A stretch of 64,000 bases of DNA from Telluria antibiotica (lineage in GTDB: Bacteria > Pseudomonadota > Gammaproteobacteria > Burkholderiales > Burkholderiaceae_D), in assembly GCF_011682055.1 (NCBI RefSeq), contig NZ_JAAQOM010000008.1, positions 186,001 to 250,000 of the forward strand. Reading direction: 5' to 3'. The translations under genes and the position numbers were made by a program. The notes beneath the pieces are model-generated. The model made no database searches. It had not been told where the DNA came from and saw only the letters and a list, made by a program, of their open reading frames with translations. This document shows positions 16,793 through 26,878 of this stretch, one piece after another. Numbering within the stretch: the first letter of the stretch is position 1; each line of letters begins with the position of its first letter.

Positions 16793-18750
16793 TGAGTGAA
16801 GCGACAGGGATGGTCTGGCTGGTCAACCGTTTGCGCTGCATGTCCGTGGCCGAAGTCGGCTACCGGATCCGGCAGGCCGCCGTCACGCGCGTGGCCAAGC
16901 GCGTGCGCGCCCGCGCCGCGCCGCCGCTGCCCCGTGCCCGCACGTTCAACGTCCAGGGCAGCCCCGCGCTGCCGCAGGCGGAGCGCGAGGCGCTGCTGGC
17001 GGACGCCGACAGCATCTGCGCCGGCCACGTCGTCCTGTTCGGCAACCGGCGCTTCGACGTCGGCATGCCGCCCGTGTGGAACCGCGATCCGGACAGCGGC
17101 GTCGTCGGCCCGAGCATCTACGGCGGCGACATCGCGACGGGGAACCGCGAGCAGGTCGGCGACATCCAGCACGTGTGGGAACTGAACCGGCACCTGCACC
17201 TCGTGCGCCTCGCGCAGGCGTGGGCGCTGTTGCATGACCCGGCCTGGCTGCACGCGCTGCACACGCAGCTGCGCAGCTGGCTCGACCAGTGTCCGCCGCT
17301 CGTCGGGCCCAATTGGACGAGTCCGCTGGAACTCGGGATCCGCCTCGTCAACTGGGGCCTCGTGTGGCAACTGGTCGGCGGCGAGGGGAGCCGCCTGTTC
17401 GCGGGCGAGGAGGGCGAGCGCCTGCGCGCCGACTGGCTCGATTCGATCCACGCCCATTGCAGCGCCATCGCGCGCAACCTGTCGCGCCATTCGTCCGCCG
17501 ACAACCACCTGGTCGGCGAGCTGGCCGGGCTGTACGTGGGGGCGTCCGTGTGGCCGTGCTGGGATGCGTCGGGCGCGTGGCAGGACCAGGCGCGCCGCGA
17601 GCTGGAGCACGAGGCCCAGGTCCAGTTCTCGCGCGACGGCGTGAACCGCGAGCAGGCGTTCGCCTACCACGTGTTCGCGCTGGAGTGCCTGTTCGTCGCG
17701 GGCCTCGTCGGCCAGGCGTGCGATCACCCGTTCTCGCGCGCCTACTGGACCGCCTTGCAGCGCGCGCAGCGCTTTCTCCGTTCCGTGCGCGACGTGGGCG
17801 GCAACGTGCCGCGCGTGGGCGACACCGACGCCGGCCTCGCGTTCCGCCTCGATGCGCCCGGCGCCAACCGCATCGAGCAATTGCTGGCGCTGGGCGACGC
17901 CGTGCTGCGCCGTCTCGCGCCCACGCATCCAGGCGTGCGCTGGCTGCTGCACACGGTGCCCGGCAAGCGGCCGGAGGCGGACCCGCACGAGTCCGAGACG
18001 GGCTGGGCCTTCCCGGACGGCGGCTACCTGCTGTTCGGCTCGCACTTCGGCGAGGCGAACGAGATCAAGGGCATGGTCGATTGCGGCCCGCTCGGCTATC
18101 TCGGCTTCGCCGCGCACGGCCACGCGGACGCGCTGGCGCTGACCCTGTCCGTCGGCGGCGAGGAATGCCTCGTCGATCCCGGCGCGTATGCGTCGTGGCA
18201 GGAGCCGAAGTGGCGCGAGTATTTCCGCGGCACGTCGGCACACAACACGGTGCGCATCGACGGGCTCGACCAGTCGGTGTCCGGTGGGCGCGCCATGTGG
18301 CTGAAAAAGGCGCGCGCGTCGATCGAGCGCATGCCGCAATCGCCGCACGAATTCGATTTCCGCGGCGCGCACGACGGCTACGAGCGCCTCGCGGACCCCG
18401 TACGGCACATGCGCAGCGTCCGCTTCGACGCGGCCAGCGCCACGTTGACCGTGCGCGACGAGATCGCCGCAAAGAAGCACCACCAGTTCGAACTGTTCTG
18501 GCATTTCGCGCCCGGCCTGGACGTGCGGCTGAACAGTTCCGGGCTGCACGTGCGGGGCAAACGCTTCACCTTGCAGATGCAGGCGCACGGCGCGGACCTC
18601 AAGCTGGAACTGGTGCGCGGCCACGAAAATCCGCCGCTCGGCTGGTATGCCGGGAGCGCGGAAACCATGCAGCCGTGCGACGTGCTGAAGATCAGCGCCG
18701 TATCGTCCGCCGTCCCGGTCGAGTGCAAGTTTACAATAGCGTTTTTCTAA
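16789..18750 (+). CDS. Heparinase II/III-family polysaccharide lyase-like protein
   Basis: A 653-aa protein. The N-terminal half (~60-370) is the alpha-helical toroid of alginate/heparinase-type lyases, with NWTSPLELGIRLVNWGL and SADNHLVGELAGLYVG. The C-terminal half (~400-640) is the Heparinase II/III beta-sandwich with HGHADALALTL, GAYASW and FRGTSAHNTV. No clear signal peptide is visible. The start at ATG 16789 (ATGATG) follows AGGCGGGG. Such proteins commonly accompany exopolysaccharide and PEP-CTERM loci, where they are thought to trim or modify the polymer. The substrate is unknown. Confidence 0.87.
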   Translation: MMSEATGMVWLVNRLRCMSVAEVGYRIRQAAVTRVAKRVRARAAPPLPRARTFNVQGSPALPQAEREALLADADSICAGHVVLFGNRRFDVGMPPVWNRDPDSGVVGPSIYGGDIATGNREQVGDIQHVWELNRHLHLVRLAQAWALLHDPAWLHALHTQLRSWLDQCPPLVGPNWTSPLELGIRLVNWGLVWQLVGGEGSRLFAGEEGERLRADWLDSIHAHCSAIARNLSRHSSADNHLVGELAGLYVGASVWPCWDASGAWQDQARRELEHEAQVQFSRDGVNREQAFAYHVFALECLFVAGLVGQACDHPFSRAYWTALQRAQRFLRSVRDVGGNVPRVGDTDAGLAFRLDAPGANRIEQLLALGDAVLRRLAPTHPGVRWLLHTVPGKRPEADPHESETGWAFPDGGYLLFGSHFGEANEIKGMVDCGPLGYLGFAAHGHADALALTLSVGGEECLVDPGAYASWQEPKWREYFRGTSAHNTVRIDGLDQSVSGGRAMWLKKARASIERMPQSPHEFDFRGAHDGYERLADPVRHMRSVRFDAASATLTVRDEIAAKKHHQFELFWHFAPGLDVRLNSSGLHVRGKRFTLQMQAHGADLKLELVRGHENPPLGWYAGSAETMQPCDVLKISAVSSAVPVECKFTIAFF

Positions 18751-18787
18751 CAGTGTTTTTCCATAACTAAACAAGGGATTGTTTCAA

Positions 18788-19900
18788 ATGCTCATCTATC
18801 TGGTCGCCGGCGCCCGCCCCAACTTCATGAAGATCGCGCCGATCGTGCGCGCCCTGCAGGCACGGCCGGATGCGCCGGCGTTCAAGATCATCCACACGGG
18901 CCAGCACTATGACCGCGAGATGAACGACGTGTTCTTCGAGGAGCTCGGCATCCCGCAGCCGGACGTGTTCATGGCCGCCGGCGGCGGCAGCCACGCCCAG
19001 CAGACGGCCAAGATCATGATCGGCTTCGAGGAACTGTGCCAGGGCGAGCGCCCGGATGCCGTGCTCGTCGTCGGCGACGTGAATTCGACGCTCGCCTGCT
19101 CGATCGTCGCCAAGAAACTCAACATTCCCGTTGCCCACGTCGAGGCGGGCCTGCGCAGCTTCGACATGGCGATGCCGGAAGAAATCAACCGCCTCGTCAC
19201 GGACAGCATCTCCGACTGGTTCTTCGTGACGGAACCGGCGGCCGTCGAGCACCTGCGCCGCGAGGGCAAGAAGGAAGAGGCGATCCACTACGTGGGCCAC
19301 GTGATGGTCGACAACGTGCTGTACCAGGCCGACAAGCTGACGCGCACCGACACGTCCGGCTTCGAGACGAGCGCCTGGAAGGCCGCGCGCCAGCAGGCCG
19401 GCCAGCGCTACGGCGTCGTCACCCTGCACCGCCCCAGCAACGTGGACGACGCGGCCATGTTCACGCGCATCGCCGGCGCGCTGAAGGACATCGCGGCGGA
19501 CCTGCCGCTGATCTTCCCCGTGCACCCGCGCACGCGCGCGAACCTGGAGAAATTCGGCATCGACCTGGGCCCGAACGTCACGCTGGCGGGCCCGCAGGCC
19601 TACATGGCGTTCCTGAATTTGTGGAAGGACGCGGCCGTCGTGCTGACGGACAGCGGCGGCCTGCAGGAAGAAACGACGGCGCTGGGCGTGCCGTGCGTAA
19701 CCATCCGCGAGAACACGGAACGCCCCGTGACCGTGGACGAAGGTTCGAACGTATTGGCCGGCACCGACCCGGCCGTGATCGTCGCCGAGGCACGCAAGAT
19801 CCTGCGCGGCGAAGGCAAGCAGGGCCGCCGGCCGCATCTGTGGGACGGCCGTGCGGCGGAACGTATCGTGGACATCCTCACCAAGGAACTCCGCGGCTGA
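18788..19900 (+). CDS. wecB: UDP-N-acetylglucosamine 2-epimerase (non-hydrolysing)
   Basis: A 370-aa cytoplasmic enzyme interconverting UDP-GlcNAc and UDP-ManNAc for polysaccharide synthesis. Diagnostic segments: GARPNFMKIAPI, HTGQHYDREM, VVGDVNSTLA, HVEAGLRSFD with the MPEEINR motif, LHRPSNVD, and DSGGLQEE near the C-terminus. The ATG at 18788 is chosen over an in-frame TTG at 18779 because AAGGGA lies 9 bases upstream of the ATG. It lies 37 bp after the heparinase gene, consistent with one transcript. Confidence 0.93.
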   Translation: MLIYLVAGARPNFMKIAPIVRALQARPDAPAFKIIHTGQHYDREMNDVFFEELGIPQPDVFMAAGGGSHAQQTAKIMIGFEELCQGERPDAVLVVGDVNSTLACSIVAKKLNIPVAHVEAGLRSFDMAMPEEINRLVTDSISDWFFVTEPAAVEHLRREGKKEEAIHYVGHVMVDNVLYQADKLTRTDTSGFETSAWKAARQQAGQRYGVVTLHRPSNVDDAAMFTRIAGALKDIAADLPLIFPVHPRTRANLEKFGIDLGPNVTLAGPQAYMAFLNLWKDAAVVLTDSGGLQEETTALGVPCVTIRENTERPVTVDEGSNVLAGTDPAVIVAEARKILRGEGKQGRRPHLWDGRAAERIVDILTKELRG

Positions 19901-20066
19901 CAAGATTGACAAAAAAGCGTAGGGCGCACGATAGCGTCCGCGAGGCAGCAGTACACCAAAACACCGACAGGGATGGCGCGGGCTCGATGCCTGCGCCGCT
20001 AAAAAACGAGGCACGCCGGACCCGGGTCACGGCGGCAGCAACATTTTTTGAGAAAGAAGAGCATTC

Positions 20067-21065
20067 ATGAAGATTCTGGTTACTGGCGGCATGGGTTACA
20101 TCGGATCGCACACGGTCGTGGAACTGCAGAACGCCGGCCATGACGTGGTGGTGTACGACAACCTGTACAACGCGGTGCGCTCCGTGCAAGACCGCGTACA
20201 AAAAATCACCGGCAAGCCGTTCGTCTTCGTCGAGGGCGACATCCGCGACCGCGCGGCCATGGAGGCCGTGTTCGGCGCGCACAAGATCGACGCCGTGATC
20301 CACTTCGCCGGCCTGAAGGCGGTCGGCGAATCGGTGGCGCAGCCGCTGCGCTACTACGACAACAACGTCTACGGCAGCGTCGCGCTGTTCGAGACGATGG
20401 CGAAGTTCGGCTGCAAGACGCTCGTGTTCTCGTCGTCGGCGACCGTCTACGGCGATCCGGCCTCGGTGCCGATCAAGGAGGATTTCCCGCTGTCGGCTAC
20501 CAATCCCTATGGCCGCAGCAAGCTGATGATCGAAGACATCCTGCGCGACGTCTTCAAGGCCGAGCCCGATTGGCGCATCGCGCTGCTGCGCTATTTCAAC
20601 CCGGTCGGCGCCCATGAAAGCGGCCTGATCGGCGAAGAGCCGAACGGCATCCCGAACAACCTCGTGCCGTACATCGCCCAGGTCGCCAACGGCCAGCGCG
20701 AGAAGCTGTCCGTCTACGGCGGCGACTATCCGACCCCGGACGGCACCGGCATGCGCGATTACATCCACGTCGTCGACCTGGCCGTCGGCCACGTGAAGAC
20801 ACTGGACAAGCTGGCGCAAGGCCCGGCCCTGCGCACGTACAACCTCGGCACCGGCAACGGCAACAGCGTGCTGGAAATGGTGCACGCGTTCGAGAAGGCG
20901 TGCGGCAAGCCGATTCCGTACCAGATCGTGGACCGTCGCCCAGGCGACATTGCCAAGTGCTACGCCGACCCGACGAAAGCCCGCGAGGAACTCGGTTGGA
21001 CTGCCCAGCGTGACATCGCCCAGATGTGCGCCGATTCCTGGCGCTACCAGACTACCCCAAAATAA
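20067..21065 (+). CDS. galE: UDP-glucose 4-epimerase
   Basis: A 332-aa short-chain dehydrogenase/reductase-fold epimerase converting UDP-glucose and UDP-galactose. It has the NAD-binding GGMGYIGSH at residues 7-15, SSSATVYG, and the catalytic Tyr148-xxx-Lys152 in NPYGRSK. Length fits GalE. A 166-bp gap separates it from wecB. It is followed at once by the nucleotidyltransferase gene (18-bp gap), so galE, that gene and manC form a compact sugar-nucleotide supply operon. Confidence 0.94.
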   Translation: MKILVTGGMGYIGSHTVVELQNAGHDVVVYDNLYNAVRSVQDRVQKITGKPFVFVEGDIRDRAAMEAVFGAHKIDAVIHFAGLKAVGESVAQPLRYYDNNVYGSVALFETMAKFGCKTLVFSSSATVYGDPASVPIKEDFPLSATNPYGRSKLMIEDILRDVFKAEPDWRIALLRYFNPVGAHESGLIGEEPNGIPNNLVPYIAQVANGQREKLSVYGGDYPTPDGTGMRDYIHVVDLAVGHVKTLDKLAQGPALRTYNLGTGNGNSVLEMVHAFEKACGKPIPYQIVDRRPGDIAKCYADPTKAREELGWTAQRDIAQMCADSWRYQTTPK

Positions 21066-21083
21066 ATGTATGAGGACCGAACC

Positions 21084-22250
21084 ATGAAAGCGATGATTCT
21101 TGCAGCAGGCAAAGGTACGCGCGTACGTCCGCTCACCTACGACCTGCCGAAACCGATGATCCCCGTGCTGGGCAAGCCCGTGATGGCCTACCTGATCGAG
21201 CACCTGCGCAAGCACGGCGTGACGGAGATCATGGTGAACGTCAGCCACCTGCACGAAAAGATCGAGGAATACTTCGGCGAGGGCGAGCAATACGGCGTCC
21301 AGATCGGCTATTCGTTCGAGGGCTACACGAAGGAAGACGGCGAAGTCGTCGCGGTGCCGATCGGCTCGGCCGGCGGCATGAAGAAGATCCAGGAATTCGG
21401 CGGCTTCTTCGACGACACGACCATCGTCCTGTGCGGCGACGCGCTGATCGACCTCGACCTCAAGGCAGCCCTGGCGGAGCACCGCCGCAAGGGTGCCATG
21501 GCATCCGTCATCACGAAGGAAGTCCCGTGGGACAAGGTGTCGAGTTATGGCGTCGTCGTGACCGACCAGAACGGCCGCATCACGCAATTCCAGGAAAAGC
21601 CGAAGCAGGAAGACGCGCTGTCGAATTTCATCAGCACGGGCATCTATCTGTTCGAGCCGGAAGTGATCGACCTGATCCCGTCGGGCGTGGAATTCGACAT
21701 CGGTTCGCAGCTGTTCCCGCTGCTGGCGGAAAAGGGCATGCCGTTCTATGCCCAGGGCCGCCCGTTCAACTGGCTCGACATCGGCAGCGTGAGCGATTAC
21801 TGGGAAGTGCTGCAGAACGTGCTGACGGGTGAGGTCAATCATATGGACGTGCCGGGCATCCAGATCGAGCCCGGCCTGTGGACGGGCTTGAACACGAGCA
21901 TCGATTGGCGGGGCACGACCATCAAGGGCCCCGTCTACATCGGTTCCGGCGTCAAGATCGAAGCGGGCGCCACGATCATCGGGCCAACGTGGATCGGCCA
22001 CGGCAGCCATATCTGCGAGGGAGCCGAGATCGTCCGCAGCGTGCTTTTCGAGTACACTCGCGTGCTGAATGACGTGGCCCTGCATGAAATGATCGTGTTC
22101 AAGGACTACAGCATCGATCGCGCGGGCGAGATGAAGCACTCGTCCGAATACGGGTCGTCGGAGTGGCTGAACGCGCGCGATCGCCGCCGCAGCCGCCGCA
22201 AAGAACAGGCCGAAGACACAGACAAGGCAATCGAGAAAGTCAACGCATGA
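21084..22250 (+). CDS. Sugar-1-phosphate nucleotidyltransferase with left-handed beta-helix domain
   Basis: A 388-aa protein. The N-terminal nucleotidyltransferase domain (~1-240) has the LAAGKGTRVRPLT signature, PKPMIPV, and CGDALIDLDL for metal binding. The C-terminal ~130 residues carry hexapeptide-repeat features (KGPVYIGSGVKIEAGATIIG). This is the architecture of GDP-mannose/glucose-1-phosphate pyrophosphorylases of the GMPP/GlmU-like group; mannose-1-phosphate guanylyltransferase is a likely name given the ManC gene next door. The start at 21084 follows GAGGA by 7 bases; a weaker ATG at 21066 would add six residues. Its TGA overlaps the manC start. Confidence 0.85.
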   Translation: MKAMILAAGKGTRVRPLTYDLPKPMIPVLGKPVMAYLIEHLRKHGVTEIMVNVSHLHEKIEEYFGEGEQYGVQIGYSFEGYTKEDGEVVAVPIGSAGGMKKIQEFGGFFDDTTIVLCGDALIDLDLKAALAEHRRKGAMASVITKEVPWDKVSSYGVVVTDQNGRITQFQEKPKQEDALSNFISTGIYLFEPEVIDLIPSGVEFDIGSQLFPLLAEKGMPFYAQGRPFNWLDIGSVSDYWEVLQNVLTGEVNHMDVPGIQIEPGLWTGLNTSIDWRGTTIKGPVYIGSGVKIEAGATIIGPTWIGHGSHICEGAEIVRSVLFEYTRVLNDVALHEMIVFKDYSIDRAGEMKHSSEYGSSEWLNARDRRRSRRKEQAEDTDKAIEKVNA

Positions 22251-23665
22251 AAATTTACCCAGTCATCCTCTCCGGCGGTGCCGGTACCCGCCTGTGGCCG
22301 CTGTCGCGGGCCGTCATGCCCAAGCAGCTGCTGCCACTCGTGACGGAGAAGACCATGCTGCAGGAAACCGCGCTGCGCGTGCGCGGCTGGCCGGGGTTGA
22401 TGGCGCCCCTGGTGGTGTGCGGCAACGAGCACCGCTTCCTCGTCGCCGAGCAGATGCGCGACGTGGGCATCACGCCGCACGGCATCCTGCTCGAGCCCAC
22501 AGGCCGCAACACGGCCCCGGCCGTGGCCGCGGCCGCGCGCTTCCTGCACGCGCAGGACCCGGACGCGGTGATGCTCGTGCTGCCGGCCGACCACGTGATC
22601 GAGAAGAACGAAGCGTTCCGCCTCGCCGTCGAGCGCGCCGCGGCCCAGGTCGCGCAAGGCGGGCTGGCCACGTTCGGCATCGTGCCCAGCGCCCCGGAAA
22701 CGGGCTATGGCTACATCCGCCGCGGCGAACCGCTGCCGGGCTGCGACGACTGCTACAAGATCGAGCGCTTCGTCGAAAAGCCCGACCGCGACACGGCCGC
22801 GAGCTTCGTCGCCGACGGCAGCTATTACTGGAACAGCGGCATGTTCATGTTCCGCGCCGACCGCTTCCTGGCCGAGATCGAACAGCACGCGCCGGCAATC
22901 GCGCAAGCGGCCGCCAGCGCCGTGCAGTCCGCGTACCGTGACCTCGACTTCTGCCGCCTGGACGAAGCCGCGTTCAGCGCGAGCCCGTCCGATTCGATCG
23001 ACTATGCCGTCATGGAACACACCCGCGACGGCGTCGTCGTCGCGGCCGACATCGGCTGGAGCGACGTCGGCTCGTGGTCCGCGCTGGCCGACGTGCAGGA
23101 CAAGGATGCGAGCGGCAACGCCGTGCGCGGCGACGTCTACCTCGACAGCACGAGCAATTCGCTCGTGCGCGCCGAGAGCCGCATCGTCGCCGTCGTCGGC
23201 GTGAAGGACCTCGTCGTCGTGGAAACGCCCGACGCCGTGCTCGTCGCCCACAAGGACCAGGTCCAGCGCGTGAAAAACGTCGTCGACCACCTGAAGGGCC
23301 ACGAGCGCACGGAACACCTGTACCACACGAAGGTGTACCGTCCGTGGGGCTACTACGAGGGCATCGACGCGGGCGACCGCTTCCAGGTCAAGCGCATCTG
23401 CGTGAAGCCGGGCGAAAAGCTGTCGCTGCAGATGCACCACCACCGCGCCGAGCACTGGATCGTCGTGTCGGGCACGGCGCGCGTCACGTGCGGCGACAAC
23501 ATCATGCTGCTGTCCGAGAACGAATCCACATACATCCCCATCGGCATGACCCACCGCCTGGAAAATCCGGGCAAGCTGCCGCTGCACCTCATCGAAGTGC
23601 AATCCGGCAGCTACCTCGGCGAGGACGACATCGTCCGCTTCGAGGACATCTACAAGCGCGCGTAA
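22247..23665 (+). CDS. manC: Mannose-1-phosphate guanylyltransferase/mannose-6-phosphate isomerase
   Basis: A 472-aa bifunctional ManC/AlgA-type enzyme supplying GDP-mannose. The N-terminal guanylyltransferase has LSGGAGTRLWPLSR and PKQLLPL, PADHVI, FVEKP and a YWNSGMF stretch. The C-terminal cupin isomerase domain (~340-470) has the PWGYYEGID start and the metal-binding QMHHHRAEHW. The ATG overlaps the preceding stop as ATGA. It is the last gene of the polysaccharide operon; a strong hairpin follows at 23691. Confidence 0.94.
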   Translation: MKIYPVILSGGAGTRLWPLSRAVMPKQLLPLVTEKTMLQETALRVRGWPGLMAPLVVCGNEHRFLVAEQMRDVGITPHGILLEPTGRNTAPAVAAAARFLHAQDPDAVMLVLPADHVIEKNEAFRLAVERAAAQVAQGGLATFGIVPSAPETGYGYIRRGEPLPGCDDCYKIERFVEKPDRDTAASFVADGSYYWNSGMFMFRADRFLAEIEQHAPAIAQAAASAVQSAYRDLDFCRLDEAAFSASPSDSIDYAVMEHTRDGVVVAADIGWSDVGSWSALADVQDKDASGNAVRGDVYLDSTSNSLVRAESRIVAVVGVKDLVVVETPDAVLVAHKDQVQRVKNVVDHLKGHERTEHLYHTKVYRPWGYYEGIDAGDRFQVKRICVKPGEKLSLQMHHHRAEHWIVVSGTARVTCGDNIMLLSENESTYIPIGMTHRLENPGKLPLHLIEVQSGSYLGEDDIVRFEDIYKRA

Positions 23666-23690
23666 GCGCCGCTTCTCACGTCCGCCTTCC

Positions 23691-23715
23691 GCGTCCGCGC
23701 CCCGAGCGCGGACGC
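23691..23715 (+). terminator. Hairpin after manC
   Basis: A perfect 9-bp stem GCGTCCGCG/CGCGGACGC with a 7-nt loop, followed by a weak CCCCCTTTG tract. A probable transcription stop for the polysaccharide operon, 25 bp after the manC stop. Confidence 0.5.
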
Positions 23716-23870
23716 GTCCCCCTTTGTCCCGTGGTTGCCGCACATCGAACGGCAGCGATTGGTTCGTTCGGACTAATCCGTGGTCATGATGTTGTCGTGT
23801 TACGCATTTAATATTCATTTGTTAAGTGTTTCATCGACAAAATTACACTGATCACACCCTAGGACATCCC

Positions 23871-26858
23871 ATGAAGCAACGCTCAGCTCTTCACTCGCCC
23901 GGCCGCATGACCGTGCTCGCGGCCCTGCTGGCCGGCCTGTCGGCACCCGTGTTCGCCGCACCCGGCGGCGTCGTCATCAGCCAGGTCTACGGCGGCGGCG
24001 GCAACTCCGGCGCCACCTACAAGAACGACTTCGTCGAACTGCTGAACACGGGAGACACGGCCGTCACCTTGAATGGCTGGAGCGTGCAGTACGCGTCGAG
24101 CGCGGGCATCACGTGGCAGGTGACGAAGCTCCCGGCCAGCGTCACCCTGGCGGCCGGCCAGTACTACCTCGTGCACGAAGCGGCGGGCAGCGGCGGCACC
24201 GATGCGCTGGTGCCGGACACGGCCGGCACGATCGCCATGAGCGCGACGGCGGGCAAGGTCGCGCTGGTGAATTCGACGACGGCGCTGGCCGGCGCCAAGC
24301 CCGTCGACAACGTCGTCGACTTGGTCGGCTTCGGTTCCACCGCCAGCTATTACGAGGGTTCCGGCCCGACAGCCGGGCCGTCGAACACCCTGGCCGTGCT
24401 GCGCAAGAACAGCGGCTGCCTGGACAGCAACGACAACAGCAGCGACTTCGTGACGGGCGCCGCCGCGCCGCGCACCACGGCCAGCGACCGCGTGTCGTGC
24501 AGCGGCGTGGCGCTGCCGCAGCCGATCGTGCTGGCATGCCCCGGCAGCGTGGGCATCGACGTCGGCACGGGCACGACGGCGCCGCTGCGGGCGAGCGACG
24601 CCGACAGCATCGTCAACAGCGCCGTCATCAGCAAGGGCGCCGTGGCCGGCATCAGCCTGACCGGCTTCGTGTCGGCGACCGCCGACAACCGGACGGCGAC
24701 CGCGAACCTCGTCATCGCCTCGAATCTCCCGGCCGGCACGTACCCCGTCGAGATCACGTTCGCCAACGACGCGAGCCAGAGCGCCAGCTGCACGGTCAAC
24801 GTGGCCGTCACCGGCTCGCTGACCATCCCGCAGATCCAGGGCAGCGGCCTCACGAGCCCGTACGCGAACACGGTGCAGACGACGTCCGGCGTCATCACGA
24901 AGAAACTGGGCAGCGGGTTCTACATCCAGGACCCGCAGGGCGATGGTGACCCGAACACGTCGGACGCGCTCTTCGTGTTCGGCTCGCCGGGCGCCGCGAA
25001 TGAAGGCGACCTCGTGCGCGTGACGGGTACCGTGACGGAATACACGCCGAACAGTGCCACGCGCTCGTTCACGGAATTGAAGGACGTCAGCGCCGTCAGC
25101 GTGCTGGGCAGCGGCTATGCGATCACGCCCGTCAACATCGACCTGCCGACGGAACTGAGTCACTACGAAGGCATGCTCGTGCGCTTCGCGAACCCGCTCA
25201 CGGTCAACGGCAACAGCTACCTCGGCGACCGCGGTGAACTCGTGCTGGCCAGCGGCCGCCGCGAGAGCCCGACGAACCGCTATCGCGCCGGCACGGCGGA
25301 AGCAAACGCGCTGATCGCCGCGAACGCGCAGAACATGGTGATCCTGGACGACGGCATCTTCACGGTGCCCGCGCACATTCCATACCTCGCCGCCGACAAG
25401 ACGGTGCGCGCCGGCGACACGGTGACGGACCTCGTCGGCGTGCTGGACTTCGGCGCGATCGGCGGTGGCGGCGGCTGGTACAAGCTGCAGCCGACGCAGG
25501 CGCCCGTGATCAGCCGCACGAACCCGCGCGAGGACGCGCCCGTCGTCGTCGCCGGCAACGTGCGCGTCGCCAGCGCCAACGTGCTGAACTTCTTCACGAC
25601 GTTCACGGACGGCACGGACGCGTGGGGCCGCACGGGGCAGGGCTGCACCATCGGCAACACGACGTCGAAGAGCAATTGCCGCGGCGCCGACAACATGACG
25701 GAATTCGTGCGCCAGCGCGACAAGATCGTCGACGAACTGAAGGCGATGAATGCGGACGCCGTCGGCCTGATGGAAATCCAGAACAACGGCGACCTCACGG
25801 TGGGCTATCTCGTCGACGCGCTGAACCAGGCGATCGGCGCGCCGACGCCCACGTATGCGTACGTGGCGAAGCCCGCCGCGACGGGCACGGACGCGATCCG
25901 CGTCGCGATGATCTACAAGCCGGCCGTACTGACGCCGGTGGGCGGTGCGCTGTCGGACGGCGACGCCGTCAACAACCGCGCGCCGATGGCCCAGACGTTC
26001 AAGCTGAATGCGAACGGCGCCAGGTTCTCGCTGGTCGTCAACCACCTGAAATCGAAGGGCGGTTGCGGCGGTGCGGGCGCGGGCGACACGGACAGCGGCG
26101 ACGGCCAGGGCTGCTGGAACGCGACGCGCATCCAGCAGGCGAAGCGCCTGTTCAACTATTTCATCCCGACCGTCGTGGCGGCCGCCAATGATCCGGACGT
26201 GCTGGCAATCGGCGACTTCAACTCGTACGGCCACGAAGATCCGATCGCCTTCCTGACGGACAACGGCATGGTCAACGAACTGGAACGCTTCGTGCGCCCG
26301 AACGGCATGCCGTATTCCTTCGTGTTCGCCGGCCAGAGCGGCTACCTCGATCACGCGCTGGCCAGCAGCACGCTGAACCCGCAAGTGGCCGGTGCGGCGG
26401 AGTGGCACAACAATGCCGACGAGCCGGACGCGATCGACTACAACCTGGGCGACACGGCCGACGATCCGTACGTGAACAATCCGTTCCGCGCTTCCGACCA
26501 CGACCCCGTCGTCGTCAGCTTGAACCTGGCACCGGTGTTCACCGACGTCACGGCCAGCGTGAAGATCGCTCCGGGCGTGCTGGGCTATAACCGCGTCACC
26601 GGGAAGTTCACCGGAAGCGTGGCGGTCACGAACACGGGCAGTACGGCGCTGGCAGGTCCGCTGCAATACGTGCTGCAAGGCTTGCCGGCCGGCGTCACGC
26701 TCGACAACAAGAGCGGCGACTTCAACGGCGCGCCGTACGTCACGGTGCCGGGCGCGTCGCTGGCGCCGGGCGCGACCGTGAGCGTGGGCCTGACGTTCAC
26801 CAACCCGTCGAAGACGACCATCACGTACACGTCGAAACTGTATTCCGGCACCTTTTGA
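23871..26858 (+). CDS. ExeM/NucH-family extracellular endonuclease with lamin-tail domain
   Basis: A 995-aa secreted protein. A signal peptide (ends near PVFAAP) precedes a lamin-tail-like domain (~30-170: VVISQVYGGGGNSGATYKND), Ig-like/OB-fold linker regions (~210-570), and an endonuclease/exonuclease/phosphatase catalytic domain (~575-900). Catalytic features: GLMEIQNNG, VVNHLKSKGG, AIGDFNSYGHEDP and ASDHDPVVV. A C-terminal ~95-residue beta domain follows. Family members degrade extracellular DNA, giving phosphate or nutrients or shaping biofilm. The ATG at 23871 has AGGACATCCC upstream. The PEP-CTERM gene begins 20 bp after the stop, suggesting co-transcription. Confidence 0.9.
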   Translation: MKQRSALHSPGRMTVLAALLAGLSAPVFAAPGGVVISQVYGGGGNSGATYKNDFVELLNTGDTAVTLNGWSVQYASSAGITWQVTKLPASVTLAAGQYYLVHEAAGSGGTDALVPDTAGTIAMSATAGKVALVNSTTALAGAKPVDNVVDLVGFGSTASYYEGSGPTAGPSNTLAVLRKNSGCLDSNDNSSDFVTGAAAPRTTASDRVSCSGVALPQPIVLACPGSVGIDVGTGTTAPLRASDADSIVNSAVISKGAVAGISLTGFVSATADNRTATANLVIASNLPAGTYPVEITFANDASQSASCTVNVAVTGSLTIPQIQGSGLTSPYANTVQTTSGVITKKLGSGFYIQDPQGDGDPNTSDALFVFGSPGAANEGDLVRVTGTVTEYTPNSATRSFTELKDVSAVSVLGSGYAITPVNIDLPTELSHYEGMLVRFANPLTVNGNSYLGDRGELVLASGRRESPTNRYRAGTAEANALIAANAQNMVILDDGIFTVPAHIPYLAADKTVRAGDTVTDLVGVLDFGAIGGGGGWYKLQPTQAPVISRTNPREDAPVVVAGNVRVASANVLNFFTTFTDGTDAWGRTGQGCTIGNTTSKSNCRGADNMTEFVRQRDKIVDELKAMNADAVGLMEIQNNGDLTVGYLVDALNQAIGAPTPTYAYVAKPAATGTDAIRVAMIYKPAVLTPVGGALSDGDAVNNRAPMAQTFKLNANGARFSLVVNHLKSKGGCGGAGAGDTDSGDGQGCWNATRIQQAKRLFNYFIPTVVAAANDPDVLAIGDFNSYGHEDPIAFLTDNGMVNELERFVRPNGMPYSFVFAGQSGYLDHALASSTLNPQVAGAAEWHNNADEPDAIDYNLGDTADDPYVNNPFRASDHDPVVVSLNLAPVFTDVTASVKIAPGVLGYNRVTGKFTGSVAVTNTGSTALAGPLQYVLQGLPAGVTLDNKSGDFNGAPYVTVPGASLAPGATVSVGLTFTNPSKTTITYTSKLYSGTF

Positions 26859-26878
26859 GGATTGACTGAGAGAACACC